Part shown: piece after piece, positions 15,801 through 24,600 of the stretch
How positions within the stretch are numbered: the stretch's first letter is position 1
Layout: each line of letters opens with the position of its first letter
Translations under genes and position numbers: made by a program
Virus record (IMG/VR): IMGVR_UViG_3300001533_001828
Span: 1-53,545 of that record
Length of the DNA: 53,545 bases
Direction: 5' to 3' (one strand)
Source of the DNA: a virus
Notes under the pieces: model-generated
The model's database searches: none
What the model was told of the DNA's origin: nothing
Seen by the model: the letters and a program-made list of their open reading frames with translations, nothing else

Positions 15801-17065
15801 TAACTGTTGAAAATAGATACCAAAATAAATTTTCTGGATGGACTTTTGGGCAACTTCTAGAACTTGATGATTTTAGCAATTTATTTAATGGATTTAGAAA
15901 GTCTTTCTTACTAACAAGAACTATAGTAACTAAAGAATATTATAGTGTTGTTGCTCAAGCGGACTCTGGTATAGTTCTTGCCAATAATCTTTTAATATTT
16001 TTAAATGATGTTTTACAAAAACCAAATATAGATTATATCTTTAATGGTGGAACTAGATTGTCATTTAGAGAAGCTCCAAAGAGCGGAAGTAAATTGAAAA
16101 TTTATCTCTATGTTGGATCTTCTGATGATTATATTGAAGTTGATGTTGATGAAACTATCAAACCAGGAGATAGATTAAGACTACAAAAACAAGATAATGT
16201 TCCTAGCCAAGAAGAAAGAACAATTTATGAACTAATTGCATCTGACACTTTAGAAACTCAAACATATGGTGGTATTGGAATTGTTACTGATAGTACATTT
16301 TTACGTCCAGTAGTTTGGTCTAAGCAAACTACAGATTTAATAATTGACGGTAATATTGTATCAAAGGAGAGAGATTATCTAGAGCCAGGAATATATCCAA
16401 GTACAAATATAATTACATCAATTGCATCTACAGATGCAAGATTATATGTAAAAAATGTTTATCCAATTTTTAAAAATATTGATGATTTGGGACAAGTATT
16501 AAATGATATAAGAATTGTTGGATTAGGAACTACTGCAGTAACTGAGACTATTGAAAGTGTATCATATAATGGAGATTATGGATTAATTGTTGGAATAGGG
16601 ACAAGTGCTACAGGAATAGGAACAGCAAGTCCAGTATTAATTTTTGATATTATACCAAATCCAAACATAGTCAATGATGTTTCTATTTCTGGTTTATCTA
16701 CAGGAGATTATTTTGTAGTGGAAAATACCATAATTGGAAGTGGGGTTACATCTATCAAAAATAATTTAAGTGAAATTGTTTCTATTGGAAATAGTTTTAT
16801 TGATAATGTTTATTATGCAAATCATATAGTTTCTATTGGTTCTTCAACTCTTCGTGTTTATTCAAATGTTTCATCAGTAGATGGAATAACTACATCAAAC
16901 TTACCATCTAATCTTTTAAATTATGGATCATATACTTGGGGGGCAATTGATGGATCGAGAGGTTTAAATGCTAAAGAATTTGAATTTTATAATCAAAATG
17001 GATTACTTGGAATAGAAACTTCTGCAAATATTTCTAGATTACTTCCACTAAGATTATCCTATTAA
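6812..17065 (+). CDS. 7: Giant gp7-like baseplate wedge initiator, 3417 aa, with YHYH-like domain
   Basis: The N-terminal 270 residues carry gp7 features: KVKILDVLSSQIPNFIEEEN at the start, and ILTRARDFYSSKGTDTALKI near residues 190-210. Position between 6 and 8 agrees. T4 gp7 is only 1032 aa; the extra length comes from many beta-rich modules. Repeated types are GG-x-GY-x(3)-P-x-V-x-I units (for example ILDGGNGYDVINPPEVLIED), frequent G(I/V)GST turns, and two NNEII...RG...GH(T) units. Around residues 1225-1340 lies a YHYH-like domain (SPIIGWAYDGNPIYGPYG, later LDEYNGRFVV and NGSYAYFST). The C-terminus ends SRLLPLRLSY. gp7 nucleates wedge assembly with gp10 and gp53 in T4; the insertions probably decorate the baseplate rim. 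A reading frame this long without interruption argues against sequence error. Confidence 0.88.
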   Translation: MIERKVKILDVLSSQIPNFIEEENPLFKEFLRQYFISEQHQFGSTSLSEDLPKYRNISTYSNVNLSLFPIFLTENVSIFDDTINVNTTAGFPDKYGLIKIGNEIITYTEKTANTFNGCIRGFSGIDQIESEYNPEFLSFISTNSEDHLLGDSVENLSFVFLAEFYKKYKYQFIPGFENRNFQQNLSIENILTRARDFYSSKGTDTALKILFSVLFGKNIEIIKPFDNTIAPSDAEWLVAYEMIVDAIEGNPLNLTKSTIVSDSLSNPLASGAISNVEEIFLGNKKYYKILISRDTLVGNFIINNKTEVIGTGTTTSVVTVDSTIGFSDSGSFYYLDSLGEYNEVTYQSKSYNQFFDCSGLDNTLQENTKIIGNQFIYGYENNQEDQICIMRIVGSISDVINKENTKYFTPNDELYLKSLGEKANLDDKKNNNWFYNNASKNSVLSVDPSTNTIITKDYHFLYVGDKVDIIDLSNGGVAVNNATVSQVVSKIQFQINSGALELGANYIVKKRLKYVSNNLNLKGLMSDIQNSFLDQDKNTYIAFSGFPSYSDLETTNRSKTFTQNNISPSIISLNDHNFINGEKIYYTPESTSGEIVGLSTGFYYVKKVDNNNLSLCISRENVHSNLIIPISGIGTGTYRITPASLSQKSLKNQNNFKRIRKVPKNKSNELEIRGPIGVTLNGVELYSPISLNSIYYGQLNRINILDGGNGYDVINPPEVLIEDAIGSSAQAYACVEGAISEIILSFPGFDYTETPSINIIGGNGVNSEAEAKTKAFIHNISFSDRFVSLSENVVNLNTDHKFLDGEEVVYTTDGLSIGIGSTNVGYSTSRLSNGGTYFIAKIDDFKFSLATTRERALQKTNLIDFLSFGNRSHTITSKKVRKIIDRIVLKNSGKKYSNKRVIIDSKNYPPQNREDLFKSFVGINTYDNYIFAKNHNFKDGEVLAYFCEGIEISGLSTSNYYKVTVLDENRFKLSNAGTASSVSSTNYNNKIYENLESIGVGTHTFRYPPITVNIVGSVGIGSTQKADYYDASAYVKVKGNIENIFLKDGGAGYGSSDVIDYLRNPSITLKTGRNGAVKPVIDENGVIDSIYIVNPGENYTSPPELIVSGPGKYAKLRASVLDGEIVSVEIINGGTGYTQETYISVIPSGNGAKFGADLQEWKINTVERYKSILNVEEYKDTLQVKSETREKENKICSFYAPKEIRKLLNDNLDPNTFEELEELDTHSPIIGWAYDGNPIYGPYGNAKSIPDTSGTGGLKRIESSYELNPLSDSTLRPNYPSGYFIEDYVYTGNGDLDEYNGRFVVNEDFPNGSYAYFSTLDSFKNPQFPYITFEHNNETDPFNYDLIRSQSDVYLNTGEYVRNITPLGLGEENRSYDFLSDPLNSNVKLKVKNTRKSGISTVFVNFPGNSYNINDEVIFDSNETIDCYVDEIIGKNIISIATTSIEVNNLVFSLIDNKVTAFSTSPHGFSDNDIVFVSGITSSTYKNIEGKRVIGVNTISSTLSVAVASTTVTGYSTFISLSEPTSTGKFYADDLIKVGNEKMLITNIDDYNNRYIVIRSYDNSTGSAHTQGKFVEKLPKKFTFNIDKKLNNSNLNVNKYYYFDSSSSVGIGSTYTSVVVGTSGSTNIVKSIPPRAIYLPGHSFNSGDELSLVSIDGTILASRNSSLTPSFSLSNIDQLYCVKLNRDYIGVSTEKVGYTTSYVYFVSANGDSHKFETIKNQITGTAKRIDSVITLDEEHNIQKNEKIRLNVNPSYTQSFNFLFNENIKKLVVNPVSFASTSVGVGSTLSTILINNHDYETGDLLLYSANDPISPLTNNQIYYAIKISDNTIRLATNKYDSTKYPNEYIGITSFGSGNHTLSKVNPKLNFYTGNTVSIATSDSSMSGYDIVFYRDPEFKARYDTSSIKKQGVNGDEDLNTKILISVGSSLLNTFYYRVEGKDLNYLNTYPSSVNEEVSNYSEIKVLESKYNNIHKVSGIGSTTITLNLENNPERLYYDALGFSSAFYSTASVNESGGIFSIKVLNPGKSLKNLPPILSVGSTTGSFAEVSVESDEIGKIIDFDVISQGLEIPNDKTLIPKADAYTILKLKNYYTLNSIGVDSGGKDYISAPNTIAIGNSSIITKTSIEGSSVSSVDILVNDSGISKDIRFIPTINTNGVNVIGATSAFEVNTLSLRAPILGFDPFPFTIGDEIYVENVKITDSADGYNSSDYEYQYFTVTGINTISGTESISYSISGLGLTGGTFDGAYTYGRVIKKSNLAQFTPTFREVEFIEGELVSQIDGSAYGYVAKNGWDPNLGTLKLRNVNGEFDSDKKIIGSIGNYKSEVDEKYEFDLNFLVSPLFLKPQNWISDKGKLNLSDQRIHDNDYYQRFSYSVRGEVDYETWKEPVNSLTHVSGFKNFSNYEIINGIGNTAIIKKEDSTIDLTVELLGEASVYDRFYYDLVSEDTEDSSLSKIIKFDSKILTDYNESRTNKVLLLDDISSQFTGIVTSLGGGLIGLSTFVLYSSTNRIFYKEFDPSGINTSTSIISINDHEFNTGEILTYSENTGYPIGIASTYVSGIGSTSILPNTVYAIRVTKDQIKLAIGRSEAIAGSAVSFTSITGIGSTHSLSVETDLATSRAVISIDNILQSPLSRKDIIVSLASSVGISSTTIYLNDISKIEGNSLIKINNEIIKVNLVGVGSTNVLNVDRGYMGSVSSGHTVGASVTVLSGDYRIKDGILYFSDPPYGPSGIGSLTTKSSFHGRVFYKLNYDTNYIIDDISENFDSSTSDFDLKNNGQTLSGIQTSFGFILVNNIFQRPFYGDVGSILESDYEIVGTGQTISFTGSEIDRDLPKGGIINEFSVGIGSGYQVQQRAYAYAVVSIAGTIQSIGISTGGSGYTINPRVSIADTLGVGFGASVLSSVNNGIVTSFTISNPGSGYTSSNPPLVFIDEPTPYKNLPLSGGTGKNASMNVNVGTGGSVISFEIENGGYGYSIGDNLSLTGIPYQVGIGTSAFNITVENRYQNKFSGWTFGQLLELDDFSNLFNGFRKSFLLTRTIVTKEYYSVVAQADSGIVLANNLLIFLNDVLQKPNIDYIFNGGTRLSFREAPKSGSKLKIYLYVGSSDDYIEVDVDETIKPGDRLRLQKQDNVPSQEERTIYELIASDTLETQTYGGIGIVTDSTFLRPVVWSKQTTDLIIDGNIVSKERDYLEPGIYPSTNIITSIASTDARLYVKNVYPIFKNIDDLGQVLNDIRIVGLGTTAVTETIESVSYNGDYGLIVGIGTSATGIGTASPVLIFDIIPNPNIVNDVSISGLSTGDYFVVENTIIGSGVTSIKNNLSEIVSIGNSFIDNVYYANHIVSIGSSTLRVYSNVSSVDGITTSNLPSNLLNYGSYTWGAIDGSRGLNAKEFEFYNQNGLLGIETSANISRLLPLRLSY

Positions 17066-17067
17066 TG

Positions 17068-17075
17068 TATAAATA
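17068..17075 (+). promoter_or_regulatory. Late promoter motif before gene 8
   Basis: This is an exact TATAAATA, the T4-type late -10 box read by gp55-programmed polymerase. It starts three bases after the gene 7 stop. The gene 8 ATG is only 13 bases downstream of the box, so a transcript from here would have a very short leader. Confidence 0.65.
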
Positions 17076-17088
17076 GTCAAAAAACATC

Positions 17089-18654
17089 ATGCCCGCTATA
17101 ATTACTGATCAATTTAGAATATTAAATGCAGAGACTTTTGTTCAAAGTTTCACTGGTATTGGAACTACTACTAATTATTATTACACATTTTTAGCTCACC
17201 CAAACCCATCAAATACAAATATTGAAAATTATGGGTCTTCAACTTGGAGCTCTGATCCACCAGAACCAAAAGACTCTTTTCAACAAGAAAATTTATACTT
17301 TGATAGTATGCTTTTTCTTAAAAGAGTTTATTTCAATGACGTGTCTAAAATTATTCCTAGGTATAACTGGCAGTCAGGTGTAACTTATGATATGTATAGA
17401 AATAATTATGATATTAATAATTCTGCACCTCAAACTAATTCAAAAACTTTGTATGATTCTAGATACTATGTTGTAAATTCTGAGTATAAAGTTTATATTT
17501 GCATTAATAATGGGGCAAATGCAGAATACCCAGAAGGTCAAAAATCCATAAGCGAACCAAATTTTGTTGATGTAAATCCTCAACAGGCAGGAGACGGTTC
17601 TGATGGTTACTTATGGAAATATCTTTATACCATTTCACCATCAGATATTATTAAGTTTTCTACTGAAAATTTTATACCAGTACCAAGATACTGGGGAGAT
17701 CCAATTACTGAAAATATAAAAAATTCTGCGGTTTCTGGAAAAATTGAAACTGCAATAGTAAAAAATAGGGGTTCTGGATATACAATATCTGGAGGAGTAT
17801 TTACTGGAACTGTATCAAATATTCCAATACTTGGAGACGGTTTTGGTGGATTTGCCTCTGTTACAATTAGTGGAGGAGAAATTGACACAATTCAAATTAC
17901 TAATGGAGGAACTGGATATACTAGAGCTTTTATTAATTTTGGTCCAGGATTGGAAGAAACACCAACAATAACTTCTGGATCGGGAGGACAGTTCGAAGTC
18001 ATAATTCCCCCTAAAGGTGGTCATGGATTTGACATCTACAGGGAACTTGGATCTTATAGAGTTATGGTTTATTCAAAATATGAATCAGAATCTGACTATA
18101 TTATTGGGAACAATTTTTCTCGTGTGGGAATAATAAAAAACCCAACATTATATGGAAGCGAAGAACAACCGATAAATACTTCTACAGCAACTAATCTTGG
18201 AGCATTAAAATTAAAACCAGTCGGTACTGGTAATACCTCTGATACATTTTATCCAAATAATGCTTTAATAACTCAAAGTGTCGGTGTCGGATCAACTGCA
18301 GTTGGATACGTTGCATCATGGGATCAAAATACTGGAATATTAAAATATTACCAACCAGTTGGACTTGCAACATTAAGTGCTTATGGTAATAGACTTTTTA
18401 ATTTTGTGGGGTCTGCATCTACCATAAATTGTTCTACAGTTGAAGGACAATCTCTTATTGTTGATACTAGTTTTTCCGGAAATACTATTCAAATTGGTGG
18501 AAGAATTATTAATTTAGGTCAAACATTTTCATCTGGCATATCAAATCCTGAAATTCAAAAATATTTTGGTGAAATAATTTACGTTGATAATAGGGCACCA
18601 ATTACAAGGTCATCCTCACAAAAAGAAGAAGTAAAAATTGTAGTAGAATTCTAA
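17089..18654 (+). CDS. 8: gp8, baseplate wedge subunit
   Basis: The 521-aa product opens MPAIITDQFRILNAETFVQS and has the gp8-type segments YYYTFLAHPNP, YFNDVSKIIPRYNWQSGVTY and SDGYLWKYLYTISPSDIIKF (about residues 175-200). T4 gp8 is 334 aa; the extra length includes an inserted pair of glycine-rich units at about residues 223-300 (KNRGSGYT and TNGGTGYT), of the same type as in gp7 and gp14. In T4, gp8 dimers bind gp7 and gp10 in the wedge. No ribosome binding site precedes ATG 17089, and a late promoter motif sits just upstream. Confidence 0.9.
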   Translation: MPAIITDQFRILNAETFVQSFTGIGTTTNYYYTFLAHPNPSNTNIENYGSSTWSSDPPEPKDSFQQENLYFDSMLFLKRVYFNDVSKIIPRYNWQSGVTYDMYRNNYDINNSAPQTNSKTLYDSRYYVVNSEYKVYICINNGANAEYPEGQKSISEPNFVDVNPQQAGDGSDGYLWKYLYTISPSDIIKFSTENFIPVPRYWGDPITENIKNSAVSGKIETAIVKNRGSGYTISGGVFTGTVSNIPILGDGFGGFASVTISGGEIDTIQITNGGTGYTRAFINFGPGLEETPTITSGSGGQFEVIIPPKGGHGFDIYRELGSYRVMVYSKYESESDYIIGNNFSRVGIIKNPTLYGSEEQPINTSTATNLGALKLKPVGTGNTSDTFYPNNALITQSVGVGSTAVGYVASWDQNTGILKYYQPVGLATLSAYGNRLFNFVGSASTINCSTVEGQSLIVDTSFSGNTIQIGGRIINLGQTFSSGISNPEIQKYFGEIIYVDNRAPITRSSSQKEEVKIVVEF

Positions 18655-18658
18655 AGAA

Positions 18659-21600
18659 ATGTCCCAAAAAACTAATCTAAACATATCTCCTTATTTTGAT
18701 GATTTTAGTGAGAATAGGAATTATAAGAAAGTTCTTTTTAAGCCTGGGTTCCCAATTCAGGCAAGAGAGCTTACAACTTTACAATCAATACTACAAAACC
18801 AAATAGAAAGATTTGGGCAACACTTCTTTAAAGATGGATCTGTAGTTATACCTGGAGGAACTTTTTATGATGAAAACTATACATCAGTAAAAATAAATTC
18901 TTATTTTTTGAATATACCAGTAAAAGAATATACAAAAATTTTATCTGATAATAAAATTGAAATCAGAGGAGAAACTTCTGGTGTAGTTGCAACAGTTGTT
19001 AATAGATTAACAAATTTAGAATCTGAGCAGGGATACGACACTCTTTATATTAAATATAAAAATTCTGGTAATAATGGAACAATAAGAACATTTCAAGATG
19101 GTGAAAATCTAATAACCTTATCAGATATCAATTATTCATTAGCAAATATTCCAGCAAATAGTTCTTTTGCACAATGTATTGATACAAATTCAACTGAAGT
19201 TGGATCTTCTGCTTCAATTAATGAAGGTATATACTTTATAAGGGGGTATTTCGTTAAAGTTGATAGTTCTGTATTAATTCTTGATCAATATTCAAATACT
19301 CCAAGTTATAAGATTGGATTATTAATTTCAGAAGAAATTATATCAGCATCTCAAGAAAATCAAGATTTATATGATAATGCTTTAGGTTTTTCAAATGAGT
19401 CGGCACCAGGAGCAGATAGATTTAAAATATCAACATCTTTACATAAAAAATTAATTTCAGATGTTAATGATGAAAACTTTGTAGAATTGTTAAGAGTTGA
19501 AAATGGAACTTTAAAAAAATTTATTGGTGATAGAACAGATTATAGTATTTTTAAAAATGAACTAGCAAGAAGAACTTATGATGAATCTGGAGATTACTAT
19601 GTAAAGCCTTTTGCAATTGATGTAAGGGAATCTTTAAACGATAGAATTTCAAATAGAGGATTATACTTTGAAAATCAATTGACTCAAAATGGAAATACTC
19701 CATCTGACGATATTTTCATTTTGCAGGTGTCTCCAGGAAAAGCATATGTAAGAGGTTTTGAAATTGATAAATTATCAACATCTTCAATAGATGTTCCTAA
19801 ACCAAGAACTACAAAATCTAAAAATAATATAAGTTTGCCCGTAGAACTTGGTTCTATTGCTAAAGTTGATAACGTTTTTGGATCACCGAAAATTGGTTTT
19901 TCTACAACATATACAGTAAGTCTTTTAGATAGAAGACTTACTGATAGGCAAATTGGGTCTGCAACAACTATAGGATTAGCTAGAGTATATGATTTTAATC
20001 AAAAAGTTATATCTGGTGTTTCTACTACGCAATATGAGCTAAGACTTTTTGATGTTCAAACATACATAAACTTAACAGTTGGATATGGAGTAACTGCTCC
20101 TGCAGATGCTCACATAAAAGGTCAATACAGTGGATCTGTTGGGTTTTTGAAAGATCCAGTTTCTAATGGATCATCTCTGATTGTTTATGATACTGAGGGA
20201 CAATTCCAAATAAATGAGCCACTAATAATAAATGGAATAAGTGTTGGTAGAAATATTTCATCTATAAGAGATTACGATATTACTGATATAAAAGCAGTAT
20301 ATAATAGTGTCGGAGTTACAACATTTGCTGCAGATTTAGTTTTAGATAGAAAGAAAAATTTATTTTCAAGTTCTAGCCAATTTACAGTTTCTTCTGGTGG
20401 AACTGTAACCTCTCCTAGTATATCTGATTTTAATTCACTAGTAAAAATTGGAGATATTGTAAGGTATTCTATTCCTGGTTTTAGTACATCAACTTATAAT
20501 AGAGTTGTTTCAGTAAATGCAAATGAATTAAACTTAGAAAGTGTTTCTACAATTTTAGGAGTTTGTGAAGGTGGTCTTCCAAGTACTGATCAAAATGTTA
20601 TAGATTTCGATGTTGTTACAAATTCTTTAGAAAAGAACGGAAATTCTGGATACAGAATAAAGCTGCAAGATAAATATATATCTTCAATAAATATTTTAGA
20701 TTCTAACTATATTGTAAGAAAACAATTAACAAAAAATATTACAGGAACTACTTTTACATTTTATTTAAGTGATTTAGGAGATACCAATATTTTCTTTGAA
20801 CCTTTTACTGAAAATAATTATGTTTTAGTTTGGAGAACTGGAGAAAGAGAATTAATAAGAGATTCTCAAGTTACATTTAATAATGATTTAAATGAAATGA
20901 CTATTTCTGGATTATCTAAAACTGGTTATGCAACTTTAACTGCAACAGTAAAAAGAAGCAGTCTTTCATCTAAAGAAAAATCTTTAATTAGATGCAGTTC
21001 TATAATTGTAAGTAATTCAAAATATCAAGGCTCAGGTATTGGATCTACATCATTTAATGATGGTTTATCATATAGTACAGTTTATGGTACAAGAGTACAA
21101 GATGAAGAAATCTCACTAAATGTTCCTGATATTTTTAGAGTTTTAGGTATCTTTGAATCAAATGATTCATCAGATCCAGAAGTACCATCAATAACAGTTT
21201 CTTCACAGACAGATTCATTTGTAAATAATGTAATAATAGGTGAGCAATTTATTGGGAATACTTCAGGAGCACTTGCTCGGGTAGTAAAAGTTGTAGGAAG
21301 TCAGCAACTAGAGTTTGTATATGAAAATCAAAAAACATTTGAAATTGGTGAATCTATTACATTAAAAACTTCTGGAATTGTTGCAAATATTAGCTCATTA
21401 GTTATTGGTGATAGAAATATTATTGATAATTATTCACTAGATAGTGGGCAAAGATTAGAATTTGTAGATTATGGAAGAATTATTAGAAAAAAATCTACAG
21501 CTGAACCAACAAGAAAATTAAAGGTAATATTTGATTATTATTTAAATAATGAAAGTTCTGGAACGATTGAAACAGTTAATAGCTATAATGCTTTAGATTA

Positions 21601-24600
21601 CTCTAAAGAGATACCATTTTCAATTAATACTAGAGCTTCTGATCTTTTGGATTTTAGACCAAGAGTGGGAACTTATTCCACATCAAGTACTCAATCACCA
21701 TTTTCATTTTCTTCAAGAAATTTTTTAAATTCTTCTTCAGAAACTTTAGTTTCAAAGAAAACTATCATTCTTGACTACGATTATTATCTTGGAAGAATTG
21801 ATAGATTATATTTAACTAAAGATGGAAATTTTGAATTAAAAGAAGGAGACCCCTCAGAAAATCCAAAAGCTTCAACCCCAAATGAAGAAGCTTTTGAGGT
21901 TGCTTCTATAAAAATGAATCCATATGTTCTAAATGCTTCTGTGGATTGCTACGTAAGTACAATTCCACATAAAAGATATACAATGAATGATATTGGAAGA
22001 TTGGAGAATAGAATAAAAAATCTAGAAAATTATACAACACTTTCTCTTCTTGAAACCGACACTAAAAATTTAAGTATTAAAGATCCAAATACTGGATTAG
22101 ATAAGTTTAAGTCTGGATTCTTTGTAGATAATTTTAGAAGTCACAATTATCACAATCTTACTGGGGAATCATATTTTGATATTGATTTAGAAACTGGAGA
22201 ATGCAGACCAAGAACTGCAGAGAGAAATGTTGGATTGATTTTTGAGACAGTTTCTTCTTCATTAAATCCAACAAATTCTGATTATAGATGGATTGATGAT
22301 TTTGATTCCTCAAATATTACGAGAAAGGGTTCTGGCCTTACATTAAACTATGATGAAGTTGAGTTTATATCACAACCATTAGCGACAAGGGTTGAAAATT
22401 TAAATCCATTTTTGGTAATAATATATATCGGAAACATTGAACTAAATCCATCTTCTGATTTTTGGATTGAAGAAGTTCCATTAAACACTCCAGATACAAT
22501 AAAAATTGATTCAGTTTATAATGCGATGGCTAGCCTTCTTGGAGTAGAAAATCGTGAGAATGGTGGAATGGCTGCAAGTTATTGGAATAGCCATGAAACA
22601 ACTTGGACGGGAAGAGATAAAATAGGAGAATCCGTAATTGGAACAGAAGTTCGTACTTTGGATACAAGAGTCTCCACAAACGTAGAAACTGATGCTTGGG
22701 CTAGAACTACTACAACCACTACATCAAGAGATCAAAGGGTAACTGAAGATTTGCTTGAAGTTTTTGAAGAAACTGGTATTGATAGGGAATTTGGACTTCA
22801 ACTTTCTTCAGGAGTTGATACTATAAGTTTAGGAAATAAAATTATTGGTACAGATGTTTTATATAATTGTAGATCCAGAAATATTGAAGTAGTTGGAAGA
22901 AGATTAAAACCAAATACAAAATATTATGTTTTTATGGAAAATGTTGATGTTACTGAATACTGTGTTCCAAAACTCATTCCAGTTACAATGAGGCGTGGTG
23001 CTTTTTCTACTTCAGATATTATTCAAACATCAGTATCTCCAACTGTTATAGGGACACCAAAAATAAAATTTAGAGCAGCACAAGCAAATCATAAATTTGG
23101 ACCATATAATTCCCCAACAGAAACATATAGTACAGAACCATACACATTAAGTAATTTGACATCTTCTTATTCTGGTTCTAGCAATATTATAAATGTAGAT
23201 ACTTTTGATCTTTCAAGTTTTACAAATCCAGATCGTATAGGTTGGATAAGATCTGGAATGATATTAGTAAATTCTCAAGGAACTGCTGAAGCATCTGTAA
23301 ATTCTTTAGAGTTGATAAGTGACGAGAAAGGCAATTTATTATTCTCATTACATATACCAGATCCAAAAATTGATAGTAATCCTAAATTTACTACTGGCCT
23401 AAACACTATTAGAATAACATCAAGCCAAACTAATAGTAATATTTTAGGTCCTGGTGAAAGTTCAGCAGAAGCTACTTATAATGCATCTGGTTTATCACAA
23501 AGCACTCAAGAGCAAGTTATTTCAATTAAAACTCCGGAAGTTGAAAGAATTCAGGTTGGTTCGGATCAACCAATAACTAGAATAGTACAAGAGCAGGATA
23601 GGAGGGTTTCTGATAGAACAGTAACTACATCAACAAGTAGAATTGAAAGATTTCCACCTCCACCCCCAGTTGTAAATATAACAAATATAACAAATGTAAC
23701 TCAAAATATAATTCAGCAACGTCCAGAACCTCCAGCAAGAGTAGATCCTTTAGCTCAATCATTCTTAGTACAAAGACAAAAACAAGATGGAATTTTTATC
23801 ACTGGAGGAGATCTATACTTTAAAACCAAGGATGATACTTATCCAGTAACAGTTCAAATTAGAACTATGCAAGATGGATCACCAACAAATACGGTAGTTC
23901 CATTTGGACAGACTATAATTGATCCAAATGACGTAGTTCTTTCAGATGATGGAAGTTCTGCGACTAGGTTTAATTTCTCTACACCAGTATATCTTCAATC
24001 TGGATATGAATATGCTTTAGTTTTACTTGCTGACACTGATAAATATTTGACTTTTATATCTAGATTGGGTGAAGAAGATTTAATTAGTGGATCAATTAAT
24101 AGCAGACAACCAACCTTAGGGTCTCTATTTAAATCTCAGAATGCTTCAACTTGGGATGCAAGTCAATATGAAGATTTAAAATTCAAATTATATAAAGCAA
24201 AATTTGTTATTGATACTCCATCAAGTGTTATTTTTTACAATCAAGAATTGCCTTTTGGAAATATTTTAAAAGAAAATCCCGCTGTTTCTTATTCAAAACG
24301 TCAATTTATTTCCATTGCAAGTACAACAAGATTTTTTGAGCAAGGAAATACTATCACGCAATCGACAAATACTGCAAATATATTCGCATCTGGTGGTCCC
24401 GTTGGTCTTGGTACAACTTCACTAACATTATCTTTCTCTGGAATAGGTTTAACTGATGGATCTTACTCTGGAATTGGATTTACTTCATTGACTGGTTTTG
24501 GAAATTCCTGCACTGCCAATATAACAGTTTCTAGTGGAGAAATCCAAGAATTTGATGTTACTGATGGCGGAGTTGGGTATTCAGTTGGCGATCTTTTACT

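Noticed and set aside
17625-17888. - strand frames in gene 8
   Set aside because: Antisense shadows in a region with a clear gp8 reading frame.
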